The notes beneath the pieces were generated by a model. That model made no database searches and was not told the DNA's origin. It saw only the letters and a list, made by a program, of their open reading frames with translations. Source: a candidate division WOR-3 bacterium (GTDB taxonomy: Bacteria; Hydrothermota; Tepidihabitantia; Tepidihabitantales; DTDR01). From it: a DNA stretch of 32,470 nucleotides. The stretch spans positions 14,875 to 47,344 of the forward strand of contig JBDRVE010000010.1 in assembly GCA_039801725.1 (NCBI GenBank), given 5' to 3'. How positions within the stretch are numbered: the first letter of the stretch is position 1; each line of letters starts with the position of its first letter. Below, piece by piece: positions 1-8,385 of the stretch. The position numbers and the translations under genes are program-made.

Positions 1-35
1 TTAGGATTTGTTTTTAAAACAAAAACTTCGCTCAT
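1..35 (-). CDS. 5' end of an unidentified gene, translationally coupled to the prenyltransferase
   Basis: An ATG at 35-33 overlaps the TGA stop (34-32) of the upstream prenyltransferase in an ATGA arrangement. The frame stays open to the window edge and reads MSEVFVLKTNP. Only 11 residues are visible, so the family cannot be named. The ATGA overlap suggests that this gene is translated by ribosomes finishing the prenyltransferase and belongs to the same transcript. It is too short to exclude a chance ATG. Confidence 0.5.
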   Translation of the reverse strand, partial: MSEVFVLKTNP

Positions 36-913
36 ATTATTTTATAAATAATAAGGATTACACAAATAAACCATAAGATAATATTTATTAACAAAGGAAT
101 ATCTTTGATAAATGCCTTATCAGGATTTTCAAAAAATTGGCGATGATAAACTAAATAAAGATAACGAAATATTCCGTAAATAACAAAAGGCACTGTTAAA
201 ACCAAATTTTTTGTATTAAATTTATGTATTGTTTCAGGTGCTACCGTATAAAGAGTATAAGCAATAAGAGAAGAAGCGGTTGCGACACTAATCATTTGGT
301 CAATAAAATTATGGGAATAATCCTTTAAAACTTTTCGGTGAGAAATCGCCTTTTCGTTAAGCATTTCGATTTCGGTTTTTCTTTTGGTTAATGCTAAAAA
401 TAACGCAAGTAAAATAGTGCAGATAAAAAGCCATTCAGAAAGAGAAACATTGACCAAAACAGTTCCTGCCCAGGCTCTTAAAAGGAAACCAATCGCAACA
501 ATAATAACATCTAAGATGACAATATCTTTAAGATAAAGAGTATAAAATATTGATAAAATAATATAAAAGATTAAGACAAAAAAGAAAGAACGGGATAAAA
601 GATAAGAAAAAATTAATGAAAAAATAAGCAAAAGGAGCGCTAAAATAAAAGCAACCTCTTTTTTTATTAAACCGCTGGCAATTGGTCTTTCTTTCTTTTC
701 TGGATGAAGTTTATCTCTTTCGTAATCTTTTATATCATTCAATACATAAAGGGAACCAGAAGCAAAGGAAAAAAGAAAAAAAGCAAAAATTGTTTTTAAA
801 AATAAAGAAATGTCAAATAACTTTTGAGCAAATACTAAACCAGCAAAAATTAAAATATTTTTAAACCATTGATGGGGTCTTAATGAGATAATAAAATAAT
901 AAACACTCTTCAT
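32..913 (-). CDS. UbiA-family prenyltransferase, decaprenyl-phosphate phosphoribosyltransferase-like
   Basis: A 293-aa integral membrane protein of the UbiA superfamily. The N-terminal RPHQWFKN, the aspartate-rich NDxxDxExDxxHPxK signature (residues 59-73, then RPIASG) and the later LDV...GFLLRAWAG and LALTKRKTE segments match the subgroup that joins phosphoribosyl pyrophosphate to polyprenyl phosphate (DPPR synthase-like), as I know the family. Seven to nine hydrophobic helices are visible and the length is normal. The ATG at 913 has no Shine-Dalgarno. A TTGAAA-17-TATAAT promoter ends 10 nt upstream, so the transcript is near-leaderless. The gene diverges from kbl and overlaps the next gene by ATGA. 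The exact substrate is inferred; a different lipid acceptor is possible. Confidence 0.85.
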   Translation of the reverse strand: MKSVYYFIISLRPHQWFKNILIFAGLVFAQKLFDISLFLKTIFAFFLFSFASGSLYVLNDIKDYERDKLHPEKKERPIASGLIKKEVAFILALLLLIFSLIFSYLLSRSFFFVLIFYIILSIFYTLYLKDIVILDVIIVAIGFLLRAWAGTVLVNVSLSEWLFICTILLALFLALTKRKTEIEMLNEKAISHRKVLKDYSHNFIDQMISVATASSLIAYTLYTVAPETIHKFNTKNLVLTVPFVIYGIFRYLYLVYHRQFFENPDKAFIKDIPLLINIILWFICVILIIYKII

Positions 914-923
914 TAATTAAATA

Positions 924-952
924 ATTATACAATTGAAATTATTTATTTTCAA
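924..952 (-). promoter_or_regulatory. Predicted sigma70 promoter of the prenyltransferase gene
   Basis: On the minus strand, TTGAAA (952-947) and TATAAT (929-924) are separated by 17 nt. The -10 box ends 10 nt before the ATG at 913, leaving almost no leader. It overlaps the divergent kbl promoter. Confidence 0.7.
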
Positions 953-960
953 ATTATAAT
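933..960 (+). promoter_or_regulatory. Predicted sigma70 promoter of kbl
   Basis: TTGAAA (933-938) and TATAAT (955-960) are 16 nt apart, followed by a leader of about 18-20 nt containing TGGAGG (975-980) before the ATG at 985. The -35 boxes of this promoter and the divergent one lie in the same 20-bp segment. Confidence 0.65.
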
Positions 961-984
961 ATATAAAATAAAAATGGAGGTTTT

Positions 985-2229
985 ATGGCATACGGTGCAA
1001 TTAGAGAGTTTTTAAGTAACGAATTAAAAGCAACAAGGGAAGCAGGACTTTACAAAGAAGAAAGATACATTTTAACTCCTCAATCTTCCGAAATTATTGT
1101 CGAGTATCCGGAAGGTGCCAAACCAAGAAAGGTTTTAAACTTTTGTGCCAATAACTATTTAGGTTTATCAAGCCATCCGAAAGTAATTGAAGCAGCGAGA
1201 AAGGGTTTAGAATCTCATGGTTTTGGTCTTTCTTCGGTTCGTTTCATTTGCGGAACTCAAGATATTCATAAGATTTTAGAAAGAAAGATTGCTCAATTTT
1301 TAGGAACAGAAGATGCCATTTTATATTCCTCTTGTTTTGATGCCAATGCTGGACTTTTTGAACCACTATTTAACGAACAAGATGCCATTATTTCTGACCG
1401 ATTAAATCACGCCTCAATTATTGACGGAATAAGAATGTGCAAAGCCGAAAGATTTATTTTTCAACACGGTGATATGAAAGATTTGGAAGAAAAATTAAAG
1501 GCAACCCAACATAAAAGATTTCGGATTATCGCCACCGACGGAGTATTCTCAATGGATGGTGATATTGCCAATCTTGCTGATATTTGTGAATTGGCTGATA
1601 AATATGATGCCTTAGTAATGATTGATGATGCCCACGCTACTGGTTTTATTGGTAAAACTGGCAGAGGAACACCAGAATATCATAATGTAATGGGAAGGGT
1701 TGATATAATTACAACAACTTTTGGTAAGGCAATGGGTGGTGCTTCTGGTGGTTGTACTGCTTCCCGAAAAGAAATTGTGGAGATTTTAAGACAACGTTCA
1801 AGACCTTATCTCTTCTCTAACACTTTAAGTCCGGTAATTGTTAATGCCACGATTGCCGTAATTGATTTATTAACCGAAACAACTGAATTAAGAGACAAAT
1901 TAGAATGGAATACAAAATATTTTAGAGAAAAGATGATGGAATTAGGATTTGATATCAAACCAGGAATTCATCCGATTGTCCCAATAATGCTTTATAATGC
2001 TCGGTTATCTCAAGAATTTGCTCGGGATTTATATTATGAAGGGATTTATGTTGTTGGTTTCTTCTATCCAGTAGTTCCGAGAGGTGAAGCAAGAATTCGG
2101 GTTCAACTTTCTGCTGCTCACGAAAAAGACCATCTCGACCAAGCCTTAGAAGCCTTTAAGAAAGTTGGTGATAAATATAAAATCCGTGGTAAGAAGAAAG
2201 AAGAGATTATTGCGATGTACGGCGAATAA
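985..2229 (+). CDS. kbl: Glycine C-acetyltransferase (2-amino-3-ketobutyrate CoA ligase)
   Basis: A 414-aa PLP enzyme of the alpha-oxoamine synthase family. It interconverts glycine plus acetyl-CoA with 2-amino-3-oxobutyrate in threonine breakdown. The N-terminus ([13 protein letters not shown], residues 21-33) and [14 protein letters not shown] (52-65) are typical of Kbl. IDDAHATG (213-220) binds the cofactor, and [10 protein letters not shown] carries the Schiff-base lysine at K248. The last ~20 residues (KIRGKKKEE...) are a short basic tail beyond the usual ~398 aa. The start is fixed by TGGAGG 4 nt upstream of the ATG. No threonine dehydrogenase gene adjoins it. 8-Amino-7-oxononanoate synthase (BioF) is the main alternative, but the N-terminal motif favours Kbl. 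Confidence 0.9.
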   Translation: MAYGAIREFLSNELKATREAGLYKEERYILTPQSSEIIVEYPEGAKPRKVLNFCANNYLGLSSHPKVIEAARKGLESHGFGLSSVRFICGTQDIHKILERKIAQFLGTEDAILYSSCFDANAGLFEPLFNEQDAIISDRLNHASIIDGIRMCKAERFIFQHGDMKDLEEKLKATQHKRFRIIATDGVFSMDGDIANLADICELADKYDALVMIDDAHATGFIGKTGRGTPEYHNVMGRVDIITTTFGKAMGGASGGCTASRKEIVEILRQRSRPYLFSNTLSPVIVNATIAVIDLLTETTELRDKLEWNTKYFREKMMELGFDIKPGIHPIVPIMLYNARLSQEFARDLYYEGIYVVGFFYPVVPRGEARIRVQLSAAHEKDHLDQALEAFKKVGDKYKIRGKKKEEIIAMYGE

Positions 2230-2258
2230 TTCATAATTCAATTATTCATTCTATTTTT
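2224..2258 (+). terminator. Candidate AT-rich terminator hairpin after kbl
   Basis: GAATAATT (2224-2231) and AATTATTC (2240-2247) form a perfect 8-bp stem with an 8-nt loop, followed by ATTCTATTTTTA. The stem includes the kbl stop codon. It has few G:C pairs, so its strength is uncertain. Confidence 0.4.
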
Positions 2259-2703
2259 ACGCAGGATAACGGGATTTTCTAATATTTAGAAATTTAATAT
2301 AATCTACTCCTTTTGAAATAAAAAATCATCTTTAACTTATTTTTATTTAGATTTAAAATTTAAAAACCTTTTTTATTGCCAACATTTTCCAAAAATACCT
2401 GCTTAACCAAGAGATTATCTATACCTTGTGTTAGAAATTTTATTACAGAAATTTTTATAAATTTATTAAATTTTTTCTTTGTAGAATTACTATCACTCTG
2501 TTTATAATTCTTAGAAAGAAACATCTCCCCGTAGCGCTCTCCTTCTTTGGATTTTTTCCTCTCTCAGTGTTTAAAAATGGGTTAATGAACTCATTAGCAT
2601 TTAATTGAAAAATTAGAAGCAACTTTCTTATCATATTTAAAATTTTAAACCAAGTGGAAAGTCTAATCGAATAAAATAAACATTTAGATGTATCCGAAAG
2701 TTA
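2259..2703. other. Intergenic stretch without a convincing gene
   Basis: About 450 nt between kbl and the next promoter. Two overlapping minus-strand frames open with ATG (2634-2455, 59 aa; 2524-2360, 54 aa), but neither has a recognisable motif and they share the same DNA. I see no tRNA, repeat array or strong hairpin. It may be decayed sequence. Confidence 0.5.
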
Positions 2704-2731
2704 TTGATTTTATTTAATAAATGGGTATACT
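2704..2731 (+). promoter_or_regulatory. Predicted promoter of the PepSY-like gene
   Basis: TTGATT (2704-2709) and TATACT (2726-2731) are 16 nt apart. A leader of about 23 nt carries AAGGAGG (2749-2755) before the ATG at 2761. The TTG inside the -35 box could be read as an upstream start, but it would precede the transcript. Confidence 0.55.
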
Positions 2732-2760
2732 TATTTAATATGTTTAAAAAGGAGGAATCT

Positions 2761-3204
2761 ATGAAAAGAGTTTTAATTTCTTTAATGCTTTTTATTTTTT
2801 TTATTCCGCTAATCTCTTTTTCTCAAAAGAAAGTGTTGAGTGAGAAGGACATTCAGAAGATAATTGTTGCCGAATACGAAGACGCTCAGATTGAGAAATT
2901 GGAAAAGAAACAAGAAGAAAGTAATATCTTTTATTATGCTGATATTACCTTTGAGAATAAGAAATTAACTTTAAAAATTGATGGAAAAACTGGTAAAATA
3001 GTTGAGAAGAAAGAAATTTTAACACCAGTTGATATTAAGGCAATGGAACTGGCAAAATCAATCTTGGATGGTGAAATTATGAATTGGTCAAAGGAAGTTG
3101 AAGAGGAAGAAATAACTTATTATTTTGAAATGAAAGATAATAAAGGAATAATAAAAAATATTGAAATTAGTATTAGTTGGGAAGTTGAAGAAGAGGAAGA
3201 ATAA
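2761..3204 (+). CDS. Small secreted PepSY-like protein
   Basis: A 147-aa protein with a clear signal peptide (MKRVLISLMLFIFFIPLISFS, about residues 1-20). Two similar ~55-residue units follow. The first contains YYADITFENKKLTLKIDGKTGKIVEKKE, close to the PepSY pattern (an alternating beta segment, then 'D-x-x-T-G-K-I'). The second has YYFEMKDNKG...IEISISWEVE. The C-terminus is a run of glutamates. PepSY domains are known as propeptide or inhibitory modules of secreted peptidases. The gene sits 47 nt upstream of a C25 peptidase gene, so a chaperone or inhibitor role for that enzyme is a reasonable inference. The start is chosen for its SD and signal peptide. Family assignment is moderate because the units are divergent. 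Confidence 0.65.
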   Translation: MKRVLISLMLFIFFIPLISFSQKKVLSEKDIQKIIVAEYEDAQIEKLEKKQEESNIFYYADITFENKKLTLKIDGKTGKIVEKKEILTPVDIKAMELAKSILDGEIMNWSKEVEEEEITYYFEMKDNKGIIKNIEISISWEVEEEEE

Positions 3205-3251
3205 AAAAATAATAAAAATAAAAAAATAATAAAAATAAAAGGAGGAAAAAA

Positions 3252-6200
3252 ATGAAGAAGTTAATTATTCTTTTATTTCTTATTATCTTCTCTGCTTTTA
3301 GCGGAGAGATTACAAAAAAAATTGATTTTCCTTTAAGTGCTCTTTCTTTAACTCAAAAAGATGGTTATACGGTTGTTGATTTATTTGATGCTCCTTATTA
3401 TGAAGGTCCTTTGGGTTCGCCCCAGATTCCAGTAATTCCTATTTCTTGTGTTATTCCACCAAATGCTTATTTAAAGGATGTTGAGATATTAGAAATTAAC
3501 GAAGTAAAAATTCCTGGTGAATATTTATTATATCCTATCCAATATGGTCAAACCTGGTCAATTAATCAAGAGAAGAAAGAGTTTGTTTTACCAAAAGAAG
3601 AATATTATTCATTAAATACAATCTATCCCGAAAAAGTAATTAACTATCTAAATACTGGAAATAAAGGTGGTTTTAAAATTGGTAGTTTCTTATTATTTCC
3701 TGTTCGTTATCTACCGGCGAAGAGAGAATTGTATTTTATTACTTCTTTAAAAGTAAAGATTGTTTACGAAGAGAAAAATATTTCAATAAAAAGAATTTCA
3801 CCCTTTAAAAAACAACTACTTTTATCCAGTATTTATAAAATGGTATGTAACCCAGAAGATGCCGAAAGATTTTCGCCTTATGTTGAGAATAATTTAGGTA
3901 AAAAAGGAAGTTTATATTTACCACCCGGTTATTATGAATATGTGATTATTACACCAAATATGTTTGTTCCGGCTTGTTCTTCTTTATTATATTGGCGGAA
4001 TAAACAAGGTTATCCAAGCACAGTAATGACGATTGAAGAAATCCAAAGCACTTATCCTGGTAGAGATTTACCCGAAAAGATGAGGAATTTTATAAAAGAT
4101 GCTGATACTATTTGGCAGACACCTTTCTTTTTCATTGTTCGGCAAGACCATCCCGCACAACAATACCGAAGGTGTTATGTGTATTATACCGGTTCTTATC
4201 GGGACACATTACCTTGTGACCTATATTTCTCTGATTTAGATGGAGATTGGGATTTTAATAGAAATAATATCTTCGGAGAAGTTGCTGATTCAGTAGACGG
4301 CTATTCGGATGTTTATGTGGGAATGATTCCTGTTGACAGTTTAGAAGAAATTACCAGATATATTTCCAAGGTATTTAGATTTGAAAAGACACCGGATAAT
4401 TCAACTTTATATCCGATAAAAGTTTTATTGCCGGTTGGAGTCACCTTCTCCCAAGAATTTAATGATTCAATATATTATGCAATGCCTGCCCATTGGTTTG
4501 GTTGTCGGATGTATATGAGTGGCGGCAGTATAACACCCACTCCACAAAGATATTGTGATTCAATAAATTCTGGTTATGGTTATACCTCAATTATTGCCCA
4601 CGGAAGTGAAACATCTTATGACCTTGGTGGTTCCGTAACAATTCCGATGATGATGAATTTAAATAATACTAATAAATTAAATGTGTTAACCGCGGTTTGC
4701 TGTCATACAGGTGCTTTTGATTATTCTACTTCTGATTGTATTGCAGAATATATGACAACTCATTCACCAAATGGTTTTGCAGCAGTAATGATGAATTCAA
4801 GATACGGTTGGGTAAGAGTAGCAGAATATTATAACTACCACTTCTTCTATAAATTCTTACCAAGACAACCTATTGGTCGCAATCCCTTATGTTCTGCTTA
4901 TGTCTATGTTGGTGAAGCCCTTGCCCATTCTAAAGACCAGTTAAGACCATTATGGCCAATGACTGACTCTTCCCGATTTCGTTGGGAAGCATATGAAAGA
5001 AACCTTTTTGGCTGTCCTATGATTTTGTTATGGACAGATACTATTACCTATGCACAAGTTAATTTTCCGTCAACAATTCCCATTGGCTCAAATATTCCTG
5101 TATATATCACTGTTTCAACGAATGGCATACCGATAGAAAGTGCTTTGGTTTGTTTATGGAAAGGTAATGAAGTCTATGCCAAAGGAAAAACAAATAGCAG
5201 TGGCGAAATAACTTTATATGTTACTCCCCAAACACCAGGAAATATGTTATTAACTGTTAGTGGTAGGAATTTCTATCCTTATGAAGATTCAATATTAGTT
5301 ATTCCGACAGGTCGTTATGTTGCCTATCGTAGTCATTTAATTAATGATGACCCACCAAGAGGAAATGGTGATGGTATACCAAATCCTGGTGAAGAATTAG
5401 AGATTCCTGTATGGGTTAAAAACTTTGGTGAATTACAAGCGGACAATGTCTATGGATATTTCTTTAGTCGCGATACCAACGTTACTTATAATGATACTGT
5501 AAAATTCTTTGGTAATATACCTGGTGGCGACTCAGCATTTACCGGTGAAAATGGTTTTAACTTAACCCTTTCTAATAATCTAACAAACGGTTATTCAATA
5601 CTCTGTTCATTAAAATTAAAAGATGCTTATGATTCTATTTGGTATTCAAGATTTACTATTACCGTTGGCACACCAATTTTATCTTATGAAGATTTCTTTG
5701 TTAAAGACTCATTCTCCCAAAGACCAAATGGTAGAATTGACCCTGGCGAAACTGCTGATGTTTTAATAAAAATAAGAAATACTGGTTTAGGTCATGGTTA
5801 TAATGTCTATGCTATTTTAAAGAGTTCTGATACTTTATTTACAATTGTTGACTCTTTTGCTGATTTTGGAACTGTATTAAGGGGTGATACTGCAATCAAT
5901 TTTAATGACCATTTCAAAGTATTTGCCTCGCAATTAATTAGGCCGGAGACAGAAATTCTTTGTACATTGAAACTATATGCTGTTAATTATGAGAGGATAA
6001 CAACTTTTAGAATACCAATTGGTAGATTGACAATAACTGACCCGATACCTGACAATCGCCAGCCTGAGCCATTATATTATGCTTATGATGATGTTGATAC
6101 TTTTTATCAACAGACAGAGCCTTTTGAGTGGGTTGAGATAAGAAATGTTGGTACAAGATTGCCGATAACTTCTGATGACCAGACAATCCAGATTAACTTA

Positions 6201-6980
6201 CCATTCCCATTTAGATATTACGGAGTTCTTTATACTGGCCAATTATCCGTCTGTGGCAATGGTTGGATTACGCCTGTCTATACTACTTCAACAGTTTATA
6301 CTAATCAGCCGTTACCTGACCCGACATCATCAAATCCGAGTGCAATGATATGTCCAAATTGGGATGATTTATATCCACCGACGGGTAATGGAATTTGGTT
6401 TTATTACGATACATTAAATCACCGAATGATTTTGGAATGGGATAGTGTTCATTATTATAATCCAAGAGAGCAATGGGATAAGTTTCAGATTATAATATAT
6501 GATACCACAGTTCAAACTCCAACGGGTGATAATATAATTAAATTCCAGTATTTAACAGCGAATTATTATCAATCAAACACGGTTGGTATTGAAGACCAGA
6601 CAAATACGATTGGAATCTGTGCGGTTTATAATAATAATTATCATCGGGCATCGGCACAAATTCAAGCAGGAAGAGCAATAAAATTAATTACTGGTCAGCC
6701 ATTACCAAGAGTGAATATCTTTGAGTTTACTAAAAAAGAAGGTGAAATTAATAAATATGGAGAACTCCAAAGATTACCGACAATTCTTAAAGGAAGTTCA
6801 ATTATTCTGCCAATAAAAGCAAATAAGGTGGCTATCTATGATATTACCGGAAAGAAGATTAAAGATATTGAACGAAAGAAAGAAAAAGAGATAAAAATTG
6901 AAAATCTACCAACAGGAATTTACATAATAAAAAATCTTGAAAATAAGAAGGAGATTTACAAGATAATTATAACAAAATAA
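3252..6980 (+). CDS. Exported gingipain-like cysteine peptidase (family C25) with T9SS sorting domain
   Basis: A 1242-aa exported protein. A signal peptide (1-18) is followed by a ~200-residue propeptide-like region. The C25 catalytic domain spans about 225-620: DLYFSDLDGDWDFN (323-336) and DVYVGMIPVDS (353-363) are family landmarks, H450 (in IIAHGSETS) and C484 (in AVCCHTGAFD) align with the catalytic His and Cys of gingipains. Next come an Ig-like segment (about 600-680) and two CARDB-like domains that each begin near 'NPGEELE' or 'DPGETADV'. A beta-sandwich follows, with PFPFRYYG and VCGNGWI. The final ~75 residues carry the T9SS type A sorting signature (KVAIYDITGKKIKDI ... PTGIYIIKN). 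It is expected on the cell surface or secreted. SD is AAAAGGAGG. It follows the PepSY-like gene in the same direction. Confidence 0.88.
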   Translation: MKKLIILLFLIIFSAFSGEITKKIDFPLSALSLTQKDGYTVVDLFDAPYYEGPLGSPQIPVIPISCVIPPNAYLKDVEILEINEVKIPGEYLLYPIQYGQTWSINQEKKEFVLPKEEYYSLNTIYPEKVINYLNTGNKGGFKIGSFLLFPVRYLPAKRELYFITSLKVKIVYEEKNISIKRISPFKKQLLLSSIYKMVCNPEDAERFSPYVENNLGKKGSLYLPPGYYEYVIITPNMFVPACSSLLYWRNKQGYPSTVMTIEEIQSTYPGRDLPEKMRNFIKDADTIWQTPFFFIVRQDHPAQQYRRCYVYYTGSYRDTLPCDLYFSDLDGDWDFNRNNIFGEVADSVDGYSDVYVGMIPVDSLEEITRYISKVFRFEKTPDNSTLYPIKVLLPVGVTFSQEFNDSIYYAMPAHWFGCRMYMSGGSITPTPQRYCDSINSGYGYTSIIAHGSETSYDLGGSVTIPMMMNLNNTNKLNVLTAVCCHTGAFDYSTSDCIAEYMTTHSPNGFAAVMMNSRYGWVRVAEYYNYHFFYKFLPRQPIGRNPLCSAYVYVGEALAHSKDQLRPLWPMTDSSRFRWEAYERNLFGCPMILLWTDTITYAQVNFPSTIPIGSNIPVYITVSTNGIPIESALVCLWKGNEVYAKGKTNSSGEITLYVTPQTPGNMLLTVSGRNFYPYEDSILVIPTGRYVAYRSHLINDDPPRGNGDGIPNPGEELEIPVWVKNFGELQADNVYGYFFSRDTNVTYNDTVKFFGNIPGGDSAFTGENGFNLTLSNNLTNGYSILCSLKLKDAYDSIWYSRFTITVGTPILSYEDFFVKDSFSQRPNGRIDPGETADVLIKIRNTGLGHGYNVYAILKSSDTLFTIVDSFADFGTVLRGDTAINFNDHFKVFASQLIRPETEILCTLKLYAVNYERITTFRIPIGRLTITDPIPDNRQPEPLYYAYDDVDTFYQQTEPFEWVEIRNVGTRLPITSDDQTIQINLPFPFRYYGVLYTGQLSVCGNGWITPVYTTSTVYTNQPLPDPTSSNPSAMICPNWDDLYPPTGNGIWFYYDTLNHRMILEWDSVHYYNPREQWDKFQIIIYDTTVQTPTGDNIIKFQYLTANYYQSNTVGIEDQTNTIGICAVYNNNYHRASAQIQAGRAIKLITGQPLPRVNIFEFTKKEGEINKYGELQRLPTILKGSSIILPIKANKVAIYDITGKKIKDIERKKEKEIKIENLPTGIYIIKNLENKKEIYKIIITK

Positions 6981-7037
6981 AGTAAAACTAAATTTTTAAG
7001 ATATACTTCTGAAATTAAAAATTTAAAAAGGAGTAAT

Positions 7038-8363
7038 ATGCGTCCAAAAATCATTACAAAATTACCCGGTCCCAAGGCATTAAGATATTTAAGAAAAGAT
7101 AAGAAATATATTTCACCTTCTTATACTCGTGTTTATCCAGCAGTAATTGAGAAAGGAGAAGGTGTTTGGGTCTGGGATGTGGATGGAAACAAATTCCTAG
7201 ATTTTAATGCCGGAATTGCTGTTTGTGCCACTGGCCATTGTCATCCAAAGGTAGTGGAAGCGGTAAAAAAACAGGTTGAAAAACTATTTCATTATTCGGG
7301 AACCGATTTTTATTATCCTTATCAAACAATCTTAGCAGAAAAACTTGTTGAAATAACTCCTGGCGGAATGAATAAAAAGGTATTTTTCTGTAACTCCGGT
7401 ACCGAAGCAACTGAGGGAAGTATTAAACTTGTGAGATATTATACTAAGAGACCATATCTTATCTCTTTTTTAGGTTCTTTTCATGGCAGAACATTAGGTG
7501 CCTTATCCCTTACAGGAAGTAAATTTATTCAAAAGAAAGGTTTTGCCCCTCTTCTACCTGGTGTTTTTCATATTCCCTATCCTTATTGTTATCGTTGTGT
7601 TTTTAATTTAGAATATCCCAGTTGCAATTTTTACTGCGTAAAATATATTGAAGAAGAAATTTTTAAAAAGGTATTGCCACCAGAAGAAGTAGCAGCAATT
7701 TTTGTTGAACCAATCCAAGGAGAAGGTGGATATATTGTACCACCTGATGGTTATTTTCAGGAATTAAAGAAATTATGCGAGAAATACGAAATTCTCTTTG
7801 TTGCTGACGAAGTCCAATCTGGAATGGGAAGAACAGGAAAAATGTTCGCCTTAGAACATTGGGGTATTTTTGCTGATGTCTATTACTTGGCGAAAGGTAT
7901 TGCTTCTGGACTTCCTTTGGGTGCGATTATTGCCCGCTCTTCAATAATGACTTGGAAACCAGGAAGCCACGCTTCTACTTTTGGTGGCAATCCGGTTGCT
8001 TGTGCTGCCGCAATGGCAACAATCGAACTTTTAGAAAATGGCTTGATAGAAAATGCCGAAAAGGTGGGTAAATTTATTATAAAAAATTTAGAAAAATGGC
8101 AAGAAGAATATGATTTTATTGGCGAAGTACGCGGTAAAGGATTAATGATTGGTATCGAAATTGTTGAAGATAAAATTTCTAAAAAACCTGTTCCGGAAAA
8201 AGTTCAGGCAATTATTCATAAAGCCTTTGAAAAAGGACTGCTTATTCTTCCTTGTGGAATCTCAACAATCCGAATTGCTCCACCACTAATCATTACCGAA
8301 GAAGAAGCAAGTGTTGGTTTAGAAATTTTAGAAGACACTTTAAAGGAGATATTCTTAAAATAA
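7038..8363 (+). CDS. Class III aminotransferase, archaeal GABA/ornithine transaminase-like
   Basis: A 441-aa fold-type I PLP enzyme. Landmarks are GDV-type glycine strand W-D-V-D-G (46-50), NSGTEATE (119-126), SFHGRT (147-152), the PLP-contacting D257 in ADEVQSGMGRTG, and the Schiff-base K286 in YLAKGIASGLPLGA. The N-terminal LPGPKAL and the four-cysteine segment CYRC...CNFYC (C184, C187, C196, C200) resemble the group of archaeal and thermophilic 4-aminobutyrate/ornithine transaminases and amino-acid racemases. Substrate cannot be told from sequence alone. AAAAGGAG precedes the ATG. It is flanked by two exported-protein genes and has no obvious pathway partner here. Confidence 0.85.
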   Translation: MRPKIITKLPGPKALRYLRKDKKYISPSYTRVYPAVIEKGEGVWVWDVDGNKFLDFNAGIAVCATGHCHPKVVEAVKKQVEKLFHYSGTDFYYPYQTILAEKLVEITPGGMNKKVFFCNSGTEATEGSIKLVRYYTKRPYLISFLGSFHGRTLGALSLTGSKFIQKKGFAPLLPGVFHIPYPYCYRCVFNLEYPSCNFYCVKYIEEEIFKKVLPPEEVAAIFVEPIQGEGGYIVPPDGYFQELKKLCEKYEILFVADEVQSGMGRTGKMFALEHWGIFADVYYLAKGIASGLPLGAIIARSSIMTWKPGSHASTFGGNPVACAAAMATIELLENGLIENAEKVGKFIIKNLEKWQEEYDFIGEVRGKGLMIGIEIVEDKISKKPVPEKVQAIIHKAFEKGLLILPCGISTIRIAPPLIITEEEASVGLEILEDTLKEIFLK

Positions 8364-8385
8364 AAAATTTAAAAGGAGAAGAAAA

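Noticed and set aside
2360-2634. Two small minus-strand frames with ATG (59 and 54 aa)
   Set aside because: They overlap in different frames, match nothing I recognise and lack a well-spaced SD.
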